Position numbers and translations under genes: made by a program
Shown: in pieces, positions 12,427-24,480 of the stretch
Numbering within the stretch: the stretch's first letter is position 1
How the letters are laid out: every line of letters starts with the position of its first letter
The notes under the pieces: model-generated
What the model was told of the DNA's origin: nothing
The model's database searches: none
The model's input: the letters and a program-made list of their open reading frames with translations, nothing else
Source of the DNA: Combretum micranthum
Taxonomy: Eukaryota > Streptophyta > Magnoliopsida > Myrtales > Combretaceae
Assembly (NCBI GenBank): GCA_024138025.1
Contig: JAMXBD010000235.1
Location: 186,001-250,000, forward strand
Length of the DNA: 64,000 bases
Reading direction: 5' to 3'

Positions 12427-13590
12427 TGTTGAAAGTTAAAAACAACTCACTAGGCTTGATTACACTCATATTTCGGAAGCAGAAGTTATGAGAGGGGTTT
12501 TTAAAATGATTTTAAGCTTACTTATCCAACCATTATCTCTTTTTTTTTATGCATAATTGCAACAATAATAATAAAGAGATAAAGGAAGGAAAATATTACA
12601 AGATTTAACCTAGAGTTTGGCCAGCTTCATAGTCTCGGTTCATAATTTACCTCACTCAAGAACTTTACACATTTTATTTGATCAAAGCAATTACCTCACA
12701 AAGAGGACTTCACAATGCCTCAATGATAGAGGACTTCACTCAATGCCTACACACACGTAAGACTTCATATTGCCTCACACACAAGGACTTAACCCAATGC
12801 CTCACAACCGAGGACTTCATAAATGCCTCACAAGAGGACTTCACCAATTGCCTACATACATAGGACTTCACACAAGTACTTCAACACATGAGGACTTTAT
12901 TTTGTCTCAAACACAAGAGGACTTCACTCAAACACTCATACAAAACTGTGAATAGTGTTTTACAATATCAACTCACTGAACTCACAAATGACACTATTCA
13001 CTTAACAAAAACAAACACAAATAGAGAGTATTTTTATATAAAATATGCAAGTTGAGCTTTACTCTCATATCAAAAATACCAAAAAACATTATATATATAT
13101 ATATAAATAATAGCTTTGAAAACATAGCCATTTTCCCCTAAAAGAACCACCAACGGTTGAATTTGAAAGTCTACAACGGCTATTTTTTAAACTCTTGCGT
13201 CCTAAACTTGTTGTGCCCTAGACTCGTCGTGCCTCAATTTATCTCGCGACAAGTCTATGCTCGTTGAGTCTTAGATTTATACTTGTTGTGCCATGGATTT
13301 AAACTTGTTGATCCCTCAATTTATCCCGCGACCAAGTCTGTGTATCTTATTTTGTACCACTCATTGTGCCTTAGATTTGCACCTCTATTGAATCAATCGA
13401 GCCCTTGACGAAGTCTGTGATTAAGATCGAGGCACAATAATTTGTTTCTACACAATCTGCAGATAACAACACACATATAAACACAAACATATATATGCAC
13501 ATTAAAGCTTAAACATATCAAAAACAAGTTTACTTATTAAATGTAGCTAAATTAAGTTGAGGAGCATTTGTACAATACATTTTCTCATCA
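12427..13590 (-). repeat. LTR-like repeat, minus orientation
   Basis: Read on the minus strand this 1.16-kb block runs from TGATGAGAAAATGTATTG to a CAACA end. It aligns almost end to end with the plus-strand block at 14034-15150, with matching phrases at both ends and in the middle. It holds a 27-30-bp tandem repeat (12705-12930). The family character (TG start, CA end, about 1.1 kb, no long reading frame) fits a solo LTR. No convincing 5-bp target duplication is visible, and the boundaries are inferred from where similarity to the partner stops. Confidence 0.5.
12705..12930. repeat. Minisatellite of 27-30-bp units (AGGACTTCAC...GCCTCACA)
   Basis: About eight to nine head-to-tail units share the core 'aggacttcac' followed by 'aatgcctcaca'-like bases. 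Units differ by substitutions and small length changes. Short frames across it (12678-12863 and 12770-12955) translate to repeated peptides only because the DNA is repetitive. The inverted partner lies at about 14715-14925 and uses the complementary words 'gaagtcttc' and 'tgaggcaat'. Confidence 0.8.
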
Positions 13591-13710
13591 AAATAATATT
13601 GTAACCACCATTGGTTCATCATTGGGTCCTCTTTTTAACCACTTGATATGTTAGAACTTTAACTGAACTTATCCCCAAACGTTGGAACATTCTGGTGTAA
13701 TGCACCTAAT
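13591..13710. repeat. Fragment of the GGGTAAATTA MITE-like family (right)
   Basis: Its reverse complement carries 'ccaacgtttggggataag' and 'gcattacacca', matching the left end of the fragment at 12197. The intervening LTR-like block probably inserted into this small element, or between two copies of it. Confidence 0.4.
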
Positions 13711-14033
13711 TAAATTGATTATTAAAAGATTAATATAAAAAAATATTAAGAGTTTGGTTACAATTAGAATAGGCTCGAGCTATTTAATGATTGTACAGAA
13801 GTGGTCACATTAAAAAAAGTGTTAAACGGTAGAATTTTTCCAATTGTTATTGCTATTAAAATAAAAATATGATTCCTTAATAGGGCTAAAATATAGTTAT
13901 TCATTTGTCTTTCTCTACACCATATCCATGAGACCTAACCTATAAGTCAAGTTAATGTTGACTAAATTAGTTGAACTCAACTGGTTTAACCTGATGAACC
14001 TTGAGAAGAACCTTGAGAAGTTATAATTTGTTT

Positions 14034-15150
14034 TGATAAGAAAATATATTACATGAATACTCCACAACTTAGTTAAATTACCAATAAGTAAAACTTTTTT
14101 TTTATATGCTTAAACTTTATTATGCATATATGTGTTTGTGTTTGTATGTGTGTTGTTCTATGTAGATTATGTAGAAACAAATTATCATGCCTCAGTTTTG
14201 ATCGCGGCTTTGATCACGGACTTCGTCAAGGGTTGATTGGTCCAATCGAAGTATAAATCAAAGGCGCAATGAGTAAAACAAAACAAGAAAGCACAGCTTT
14301 AGTTATGGGCTTGATCACGGGGTAAATCGAAGGCTCGATAAGTTTAACTCCATGATGCGATAAGTATAAATCTAAGCGATGAGCACAGACTTGGTCATAG
14401 AGTTAATTGAGGCGTGATGAGTTTAGGGTGCAACAAGTTAATGACACGACAGTTTAAAAAATAGCTGTTGCAGCCTTTTAAATTCAATTGTTGGAGGTTC
14501 TTTTAAGGGTGAACGACTATTTTTAAAGCTGCTATATATAGAATATTTTAGTGTTTTTTGTAAAGAGAGAAAAGAAAGTATAGCTTAATTTGCATACATT
14601 ATGTAAAAATATTCTTTGTTTATGTTTGTTTCATTAAGTGAATAGTGTCATTCATGAGCTTAGTGAGCCTATATTGTACGGAAATATTCATATGTTTTGT
14701 TTTAGTGTTTTAATGAAGTCTTCATGTATTTGAGGCAATAGATAAAGTCCTTATGTGTTGAGACACTTGTATGCATCCTACGTGTGTGTGTAGGTAATTA
14801 GCGAAGTCTTCTTGGTGAGGCATTTGTAAAGTCCTCATGTTGAGGCAATGTGAAATCTTCTTAGTGAGGTAATTGTTTTAAATGAATGAAGTGTGAAATC
14901 TTCCTTGAGTGAGGCAATTATGATTGTGAAGACTAAAAAGTGAGTCAAACTCTACGTTAAATGTGGTATAATCTTCTTCTTCTTTCCTTACCTCTTTATT
15001 ATTATTGTTGTAATTGTGTGTAAAAGGATAAATGAGATAATGGTTAGATAAGTGAGCTTAAAATCGATTTAAAAACTCATCCTATAACTTCCGCTTCCGC
15101 ATATATGCTATGTGTAAACTAGCCTAACTGTTCTTTAATTTTTCCACACA
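14034..15150 (+). repeat. LTR-like repeat, plus orientation (inverted partner of 12427-13590)
   Basis: It runs from TGATAAGAAAATATATT to about TTTCCACACA. The order of landmarks mirrors the minus copy: the 'gtttgtgtttgtatgtgtgttg' region, 'gtagaaacaaattat', 'gacttcgtcaagggt', the GAAGTCTTC/TGAGGCAAT minisatellite and 'gagcttaaaatcga' near the end. Many substitutions and small indels separate the two, so the duplication is old or the two inserted independently. A spacer of about 440 bp lies between the arms. There is no coding capacity. Confidence 0.5.
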
Positions 15151-18100
15151 ACCTAAACCAAAGCACTAAACATGTCATGAAAATTATGTTAAATTTTATT
15201 TATGGTGCTCTTCGTAAGAAAATCTCACTCTTTATCATTATGAACTTATGTCTTTTGCAAATACAAATAACAACTATTTAACTTAAAAATTGCAAGATAA
15301 GCAAATAATAATAAATAAAAATATCTACATTATGGTTTTTTTTTTTTTTTTTTTTGGTGAAAGATCAATTTCTTTGTTAAGTACTATAATTTACCATTTA
15401 GAGAACTATTTTAGGATCTCTGCTTAAAAAAGTAGGAAAACCGATCTTATAGAAGTATGATTAGAATTTTTTATGTAAATATTTTTATAAAAATTACATA
15501 TTTATTTTCACTGCTTGTTTAAGACGTAATTATCCATTACTCATTGGTCACATAACCTATTAATATCACTGCATCTTTCTCCAACTTTTGGCCTTAACCT
15601 ACGCAAGTTACACGAGTTACATGACGGTATACTTCCAAATTAAGTCACGCCACGTGTACTCACTTGCCTGGCCCATCAATAAAGGAACCTCCCTTATTGG
15701 TGAAAAAGCCCTTTCCGGGCCTTTTTTCCGATTTCTCTGAGTGCTCCTCATTATCTCCTGGCACCGCTACCTCACGAAATAAACATGAGCACTTGGCTTG
15801 TCTTTTGACACACTGTATGCCATGTTTTCCACTTTATCTACTTACTAATTATTGCCCCATCAACGTGGTGCAAAAAGCTGGCCACAAAAAAAAAAAAAAG
15901 AAAAGGAAAAGAAAACAACAACAACGTGCCCAAAAGAAAAACTGAGAAGATACCAGATTTGCCACTACATCTAGAAATATTATAAAAACATGAATATTCA
16001 ATTGTTTCCACGTTGTGCTGTTTAAGCAGGCCAAATCTCAACCGGATTACGATTGTGTTCACAGGCGATCGTTAATTAGGATTGAGATAAGCTTACTCAA
16101 CTTTACTCATGACAAACTTGTTTAGACACGATCTATCGTTTAACTGTTGAGATGGTTATTATAATAGTTAATATAATCAATATTTAATAATAAAATGATA
16201 GATTGAATAATCCATAGATAAAATTATAAATAGCATCTGACTAGCATAATCACTTTTCAATAATTATAGTTTTTCATTATTATTTAGATCTTAAAATTAA
16301 TATTTAAATATTAGAAATAGAAGAGCGCATTCCTTGACCAGATCTATCCATCAGGGCCCATAAACAACACACCTGCTTTTGGTCACATCTAGGTGAGAGT
16401 TACCAACAATATTGACAAAGCTATTCACCCATGAGGCTTGGTATGAATCATAGCCGAGTAAAAAGATAATTAGTCTACCTATTTTTGGTAACATCATCTA
16501 TTGAGAATGTGTCATATAAAAAAGTGAGACCGCATGCAGTATCGCATGTGAGACTGTAGTGCTCCTTCAATCCTATTTAGCACACCTGAAGGGATGGATG
16601 CAGATTATATAATTAGAAGGACTGAACTTTAATTAAGTTAATATTAAAATTATTTATTTATATTCATTTGTAATTACAATTATATTACATCTTATATGTT
16701 CATGAGAATTTCATAATGATTTCAATGTGATATTTTTTTAAAATATCATGAAAAAAAATCATTCAAATGATATCTATGAATATTTAGTGCATTTCGTAAG
16801 AGATGGTGTATATGTCACTTGAAAATTAATTATTAATAAAAGAATATAGAGTTAATATCTGTATAAATTTTTCTTTTAATAAAAATAAATTATAAAATAT
16901 ATCTAGATATGATATCTATTCAATAATTCATATTCATTTTCTTAACATTACATGTACAAAAAAAATAATATTTTAATAATGAAATTATATAATTAATGTA
17001 CAATATGATTGTTTTTAACACAAATGTATCATAAAAAAATATGTAGATAGGATTCATTAATTCATGTAATTGAAGAAAAAAAGAGTTACTAAATCAAATT
17101 ATATAATCAATGTGTAATAAGATTTAATTGTAATGTGGATAATAATAATTATTGTTTTACGATAAAAGAATTTAATGCTATTACTTATTATAAAAAAAAG
17201 CAAAAACAAAAACACACACACACACACATAGAGAGAGAAAGTAGTTATTAATGGGATTTGAACACATGATCGAGAGAGAGAAGAGTGGGCCACCCAAATT
17301 TGGCTACACCTTCCATTGAGGTTGTGCTAAATAAGATTGTGGTACCATATATGGTACCGTATGTAGGACCCTTATTTGGCACACCCTCTCACTATGAGAT
17401 CTTCCTCCACTAGTAGTTTTTTTTTTTTGGAAAACTCTAGGACCATCCATCTATTTTTCCATGACCTCATGGATGTAAAAGAAGATACTTCACCATTAGA
17501 TTATATTTAGTTTTATATCATAGTTCTTCCTTTATATAATATATAATTTTTTTCTTTATTAAACGACATTTAAAAATTAATCTTTCCCGAATTTGGGGGA
17601 TCGTGCATTCCATCCATCAAACCAAACATGACATGGTATTATCATAAATGAGTTTGTGTAAAAAAACTTAACATAATTAATTAAGAACATAGATGCATTT
17701 TGTTATATTTATACATAAACCTGGCTATTATCTCAACCTTATATACAAACCTATTCAATGAATAGGTCCCATACATATATTTAAATTTGACCCATAAACT
17801 TGCTTAAGATTAATATTTTAATTTAGTTTTATAAAGTCTACTCTTATGCACTCAAGTAATTTGTTTACAATATCAATTGCTAGTCCTTCGTCATTAATCA
17901 TATTAGTCACCAAGGTTAAACAAAAAAAACTCATTAAATCGCTAATTGTATCAAACCAAAAGTTCAATTCTTCTTTAGAATGGTTTGGTTCAATCGTGAG
18001 GAAATAGTTTGAAGTTTGGTTTTTAAGTGAATTGGACTAAACCATTGATGTTTAAAAAGAAAAAAAAAAATGCACTATCAATGCTATGTCATTTTATGGA

Positions 18101-19190
18101 AATTTACATTATTCTCTCCATTACAAAATGTAATAAAGAACTTGAAATGAATATTTGTAGATTAATGTAGAAAAGAATGAGAAAAACATTTAACAGATTA
18201 AGAAGCAAAAACTTTTAGATATATAAGATTCATTATGATTCATATATTTCCTGTGGATGTAAGGTTCTTTATGGGGTAGCATGCACACGTCATTTGATCT
18301 CACACCTTACATGACCTGAGAATGTTGATGACGATATTGGAGAGAATATTGGAAAAGAGGAACATGCAGTCGTAGTATCTCGAATGCACAAGTGACAAAT
18401 CAAGGAGTTTGAATAGACTTTACATGTTAACCTTATAGTTATGAAGCAAATTAAAGTAGTAACATACTTAAGTTGTCTTGTTTGATTTTTGTGAATGATA
18501 CCTCCTCTATGAAATGTTATTTGTCATCTCTCTCCAAAAGTTTTTAATCAAAAAGGAGTAGCAGAGTATTTGTAGGCACTTGACATGAATGATAACCGTT
18601 AGATTGTCTCTATGATCGATGAACGAGAGGGAGCAAGCTCAATTTATATTATCATGAATGAAATCCTCGTGGGCCAAGGTCAATAGCCATCCTTATGTGT
18701 GTATGAGCTTGCCTAAAAAGTTTAGATACGACGAACTAAACCTACTAAGCCAAATCTTCCAAATCATACCAAATACTGAACTATACTTGCTAAGTCCTAT
18801 CACTCGCCTACAAGTTAAGCTTAAATAAATAATAAATGATAATTCTATAATTTTAAAGCCCATATACATATCTTTACACACATCTATTATTCAAACTTGC
18901 TAATTTACAAGCTGTGCTTAGACTAATACAATGTGACTATGCAAAAGTTTTTTAGTAAATTGAAAATGAAAAGGAAAATGGTTACTTGCATCAAGTGTGC
19001 CTCATACTATATATGTATATGTAAGCGGTTTGGATGATGCATATTCTATGTATTTACATATATTTTAATGGATTGATTGCATTCTAGCTCCATGTATAAA
19101 TGTACTTTCAATTTCAAATTTTTCAAAACAAAAATGTGAAATTAGAATAAAGTGTATTCTCCAAGTGACTTTATTATAATTTCATTTATT
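15151..19190. other. Intergenic DNA, no supported gene
   Basis: Mostly AT-rich with poly(T) tracts and an (AC)n tract near 17212-17229. About 15590-15850 is more balanced in composition, contains a CCACGTGT G-box-like word near 15649, and has a 93-codon frame from 15664 that ends in a poly(A)-encoded Lys run. There is no recognisable domain and I do not call it a gene. Two related segments at about 16490-16580 and 17310-17390 share 'tgaga/gtagga'-type words and may be an old repeat. Confidence 0.4.
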
Positions 19191-19194
19191 TATG

Positions 19195-19515
19195 GAAAAA
19201 TATGAAATTTGGTACTTGAGTTTTGTGTGGAAATTATTTTTGGTACATAAACTTTGAAGCGTCAATTTAATACTCAATTAAACTTTTTGTGGCTATTTTT
19301 ATTTCCTCATGAACATCCATTGTTTCGTTTGCTAATATATAAGAGGAAATCTATCAGTACTTGACAATGTAAAGAAGTTGAAAAAATTTAATAATGTTGT
19401 TTTATCCTCGTCAATCACAAAGGAAGTAGTATTAGGAAAATAGTAAAAATAGTTATAAAAAGTTATTGAAGGACTTAAATTTATATACAACCTACTATTA
19501 AAATACATATTGTTT
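19195..19515. repeat. Inverted-repeat element, noncoding family B
   Basis: The left arm 'actttttgtggctattttta' pairs with the right-arm reverse complement 'actttttataactattttta'. Further outward the words 'tttggtacttga' and 'ttgaaggacttaaat' also pair imperfectly. The core is AT-rich and noncoding. The relation to 8855-9185 is clear from the shared arm words. Confidence 0.4.
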
Positions 19516-19770
19516 TAACTTTTATAATCATTTCAATGATAAGAGATGGGATGAGAAATTTGTAGAAGTTGCCAATTAGTTTTTATTTAAGATAGCATAG
19601 AAAGATATTTTGTAGGTAGTAGTATAGTTTTTAATTTTATTTTTGTTTTAAACATTTAACAAATATAAGATAATATTGAAATATTTTTTTTTCAAATAAA
19701 GGTATGACGTGTTTATTTTACAATTTTGTCAATGGACAAAGGAGTTCAATATAAATACAAAACACGCTTA

Positions 19771-20160
19771 TGTTATGTTTGATATACGAGAATAAACCCG
19801 GAATGGAATCACGATTCTAGGTTCCATTCACATTCTTACGTTTGGTTGAGATTTTTAAAAGTTGGAATCGTGATTCTTGGGAATCGACAATTCTGGCTTT
19901 GAGAGAGAATTCAATTCCGCTCTTAAGGAGGTAAAATCGCGATTCCATTCCTTTCTCATAAATAATTAACATTAAATCACATTTTTATTTCTTACTTATT
20001 TATTATTCACATTAATTATTAATGATATTTTTAACAAATAACATGACAATTCCATTCCATTCCAAGATGTATCCAAATAAAGGAATTGATTTATCATTCC
20101 ACCTTCTATTCTAATCCATTCCAATCCATTCCAAACAATTCATGTGTATCAAACGTGGCA
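19771..20160. mobile_element. Harbinger-type MITE with TTA target duplication
   Basis: The left end begins TGTTATGTTTGATA. The reverse complement of the right end begins TGCCACGTTTGATA, and the pairing continues imperfectly to a 'GGAATGGAAT' motif, giving terminal inverted repeats of about 45 bp. TTA flanks the element directly on both sides (19768-19770 and 20161-20163). The TWA duplication and noncoding 390-bp size fit a Tourist/Harbinger-derived MITE. The interior is rich in GATTCC/GGAATC words, which themselves form short inverted pairs. Confidence 0.65.
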
Positions 20161-20163
20161 TTA

Positions 20164-23100
20164 ATGAATGGGTTTGGGTTATATGTTTAGGTTTTTTATT
20201 ACTATTAATATTTTTTTTTCATTACAAGGATGAGAAATCCAATATGTAACATCCCACTTAAAAGATTAATGAATATGCTGCTAGATTATATTATCATCAG
20301 CAAATTTAGGTTTTAAACACAAGTAATAAATAGATCATATGGAGTAATACTAGACATGATCTATTAACACATATTGACAAATCCTAGCTATTATTGCATT
20401 ATTTGCAGAATTTTTATTATTATCAAATAATAAATTGTAATTCTTTGTAATATTAAAGGAGTGGGATAACTATTCCTTTTGGGTTTGTTTTTTTACCTAC
20501 TGTATATTTTGTTAGATTACCATGATACTTTAGCTCCATATCCATGCCATGGACTGGGCAAAGATATATCCTGTCTTTTAAATTTGTTTCTAGCATATTA
20601 CAAATCTCTTTCAGAGTACAGTAAGATAAAATAATATGTATTATTTCTCTATTCTATTATTAAAAAGAACAATTATATTCATATAAAATATTATTTCGCC
20701 AAACAAACATATCAAAATTGGCAATTTATAGTCTAAGTTTTTAAAATAAACTGTGATATTAGATAATGAGCATATATACATATAGAACCAAATCGACTTC
20801 CTGTATTTCTTAGAACACTTTATGAAAGATTATTAGATGTCATATTTAAAATTTTATATTTTTGGTATTACATGTTCTAGGATCTCAATTTTAAAATTAA
20901 AGAATGCAAAACTTAAAATAAAAATTGTGCCTAAAAGAACTATAGTTTTTAACCCATTTTCTTACATAATTATTTAAAATATGCATTTATTTATACACAA
21001 ATACATCTAGATGTGATACAGTTATAATCGTAATGTTAGTAATGTAAAATTCTAAAATATGCTTTAAAGGGAAAAACGAGTCCTACAAATACTCTCGAGG
21101 CAAAAGTAAATCGGTCATTAAGAAATAAGATTTTCACTTTAGTGAAGTCTATAAATCTAATAAAATATACTTTTAATTTTATTTATTGCTTGTAAAAATA
21201 ACAATAATGTATCAATTGCAGTAAATAGGCAGTAAATTTTCTCCACTTATGTTAAAATAGTTAAACATTTTGTTATTTACTTAATTTTTTTTTTTTTCAT
21301 TTTTACTTGTTCTTTTAATATCACAGAGAACCATTTGGGAGCATTGGATCTCCAATCGTGTCAACACCCGCCGAAAATGGGCTGGGTCTCGGTTCGGATC
21401 CTGTCGGTGTCAGGCTGGGCTGGTCCACGCCCAGCCCGTATCTAGATCCATACAAACAAAGGTGCTAGGGTTTCAACTCTAGGGTGGAAGACTGAAAGGC
21501 CAGACCTGATGATTATGCTAATAATTCCAACATATTCATTGTGGGTTTCTGGGTCTGGGCCCTCAAGGTATGGATTTTCATCAAGCCTTTTCCTAATAAA
21601 TTTGAGATTAAAAATAAAATAAAATTAGCAGCGAGAGGTCATTTCCTTTGAAATTTAAAACAGGGTACTCTATTGTGCATATTGAGCTAGATTTTGAATA
21701 AGTGTAGAGAGTCATATGATAGGTTTTAGTTTTAATTTTTCATAACATACTTTCACAAGATAAATATATATCTTTATATCATTTACCTACCTTGTAACCA
21801 TTATTTTTTAAGGTATATAGAATATAAGTTCTATTTTAGGTCTTAGATGGTATTATCACAATTATCTTACAAATTGGGTAAATTATAAATATATATATAT
21901 ATTATACTCAGAGCTAAGTTCATTTTATAATATTAACAATTCTAGGGGTTAAAAAGAGGATAAAATGATTGAATTTTGAATAATTGAAAAGACAAATCAA
22001 CTTTTCACAAAGTGGTTCAAATAATATATCTATTTTTTTTATTTCTTTGTGAATATTCTTATAATCTAGTGACATCTTTTTTAGTTTTTGAAGTAAGAGA
22101 TATTAGATTCGATTCTTCCCTCCTCATAGTAATGACAACAAATCGGCATCTCTTTTTTTTTTAATTGTTGAAAAAAATTAACTAAACATTATTCTAAACA
22201 TCAATATATTAAATAAACTTTACAAATTATATATACCTCATGTGAAATATTGGTTTTTTTTAACTCATTCAAACTGTTTATGCCTTGCCCAAAAGTAAAG
22301 ATGATGCTCTTAGATTTTTTTTTTTTTTTAAAAAAAGAGCTGTCCCAACTTACATTGGAACCTAGACCACAACTTGGAATGGATGGCTACCTAAGTTTAT
22401 GCTCAAGCATCAGATTCTCAAAAGCAAGACCTATTGAATGAGCTTAAATTCATTTATACCATTTTCAATCTACTCTAGTGTATTAACATTGATACCTCCT
22501 AATATAATTTACTCCTTAAAATTTTGCTCATGTACAAAATTATCCATGAATTAAGGGCACCACAAGGATCGACCTTTATCCCATCCTAGGTCCATGTTAA
22601 AAATGCATATAGATTAATAGCCGAAATTCCTGTTGCAATCTTGCTAGTCTAATCTGGAGTCCCTAGACCTCAACTTATGAACAAGTTGGTAAGGGTTTTC
22701 CTTTGCGTATGTTTGACAATGAATGGATTGTTTTTCATAAATGCCAAGAGACATCATTAAGTGGGGAAAAGGCACTTAATGAGGAGTCTACACGTTCATC
22801 TTATGGGAGTTTGCAAAGGAGAAGTTACTCCATGTTTTTAATATCTTATTCATATACGATTAGTGAATTGCATTGATGCTTCTTCCTTAACCCATTTGGA
22901 ATCAATTTTTTTTTTTAATATTTCATAAATACATTCTTATATATATACTTTATATACGATTATATTTTTTATTTTTGCAATTATGAACTTAAACCTAAAA
23001 TATTAAAAGAAGTGTTTATTTACCATAAATAACCATTTCACACTTTAAAAAATAAAGTATTTTAATTAGATGTGGAAAGAAAACCAACCGAACCAAATCA

Positions 23101-23939
23101 ATCCACAATTGAATCAAATCAAACTAAAAGTATGGTTTTTTTTGAAAAAAAAAACAAATGGGTTTAAAAATTTCCCAATTTGAATCAATTTGTAAATTTA
23201 TAGTTGGTTTAGGAGTAAACCAAACCAATCCATAAGTCTAAACCAAACCATTTAAAAAAATAAAAATATTTTACTTACAACTATGATTTTTTTTATTGTG
23301 ATTGATTAGAGATTGTATATGTTTTTATGGTTTCATTATGATATTTATTATTTGATGAATATTAATTAATAATAACTTATTTCATTTTAATTTTTTTAGG
23401 TTTATGATATATATTCTTTTGTTCGTGATGTAATATTGTTTTTTTTAATAACTTTAATTTATAGAGTATGAAATTTGTTTATTTAGTTGTAACTCATATT
23501 ATTTATTAATTATTTAATGTATTTTGTCAACATAACACTTTTATCCATGGATGAATTTTGTTGGTAGATGGTTGACTTGATGGATTTGTGGAAAATTATA
23601 AATTATAGCTTACAATTTATTAGTTAGAGAATATATATTATTGGTGGATAATTTATTTGGATTTAATTATTTTATAAGGACTATGGATTATAAGTATGGT
23701 GGATTTGTAAAGTATTTTGTTGTGATTTAAAATATAAACTTTGTAAGATAATTTAAATATTTGAATATCCATTCAAATGTGAAAAATATAACAAAGAAAG
23801 TTTTTAAAGAAAAAAAAACTAAATTATAAATTATGGTTCGCTTTGCAAATTAAATCAATTCGTATCCACCTCAAATTTTAATATACTTTTAATTATCTTT
23901 ATATGCAGCTCTCTCTCTCTCTCTCTCTCTCTCCTCTCT

Positions 23940-23979
<40 letters not shown>

Positions 23980-24054
23980 TCCTTCTTTTATCAACTTTTT
24001 TTATTTAATTTTGAAGATTCAATATTCTAGCATAACATGACTTTTTTTTTTTTG
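20164..24054. other. Intergenic DNA, no supported gene
   Basis: AT-rich. A more GC-rich island at about 21350-21560 ('gggctgggtctcggttcgg') resembles the noncoding ends of hAT-like repeats, but no inverted partner was found. About 22250-22840 is slightly more balanced but holds no frame I can interpret. Confidence 0.4.
23909..23973. repeat. (CT)n microsatellite with interruptions
   Basis: About 65 bp of CT repeat, interrupted by CTCCTCTCTCCTCTTCTC. Confidence 0.9.
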
Positions 24055-24480
24055 TTAATGTTAAAAATGGCACCTAAATTTTCACAAAAAATTTAATCAG
24101 GTACCTGAAGTTTGGTTTGAACAATTTGGTATCTAAACCTTTACAAAAAGTTGAATCAAGTACTTAAAGTTTGGTTTTGAATAATTTAATATCTTAACTT
24201 TTGTAAAAAGTTCAATCAAATAGCTAAAATTTGGTTTGGAAGAATTTCATACTTAAAGTAAGTTTTCGTATACATTTTTCTTACCTAATTGGACTTGTTT
24301 TAGGATAGAAAAAAAATGTACATAAAAACTTATTTCGAGTATCAAATTGTTAAAACCAAATTTCATGTAGGAAAAATGTAAGTGAAAAATTGTTTTTCAG
24401 GTACTCAATTGTTTTAAACCAAATTTCAAGTATTTGATTGAGTTTTTTGTAAAAGTTAAAGTACCATTTTTGACATTAAT
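24055..24480. mobile_element. Foldback-like element with about 60-bp subrepeats
   Basis: The left arm begins 'ttaatgttaaaaatggcacc' and the right arm, reverse complemented, begins 'attaatgtcaaaaatggtac'. The arms pair over more than 100 bp. The left arm is itself built of about three tandem 60-bp units, each containing 'aagtttggttt' and 'caatttggta'-like words. Long inverted arms made of tandem subrepeats are typical of foldback elements. No coding sequence and no clear target duplication. Confidence 0.5.

Noticed and set aside
12690..12950. Possible CRISPR-like array of regular short repeats
   Set aside because: Units are contiguous tandem repeats without unique spacers, in plant DNA; this is a minisatellite.
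15664..15945. 93-codon frame after a G-box-like word
   Set aside because: It ends in a poly(A)-encoded Lys tract and has no domain; it is likely chance in a more GC-balanced patch.
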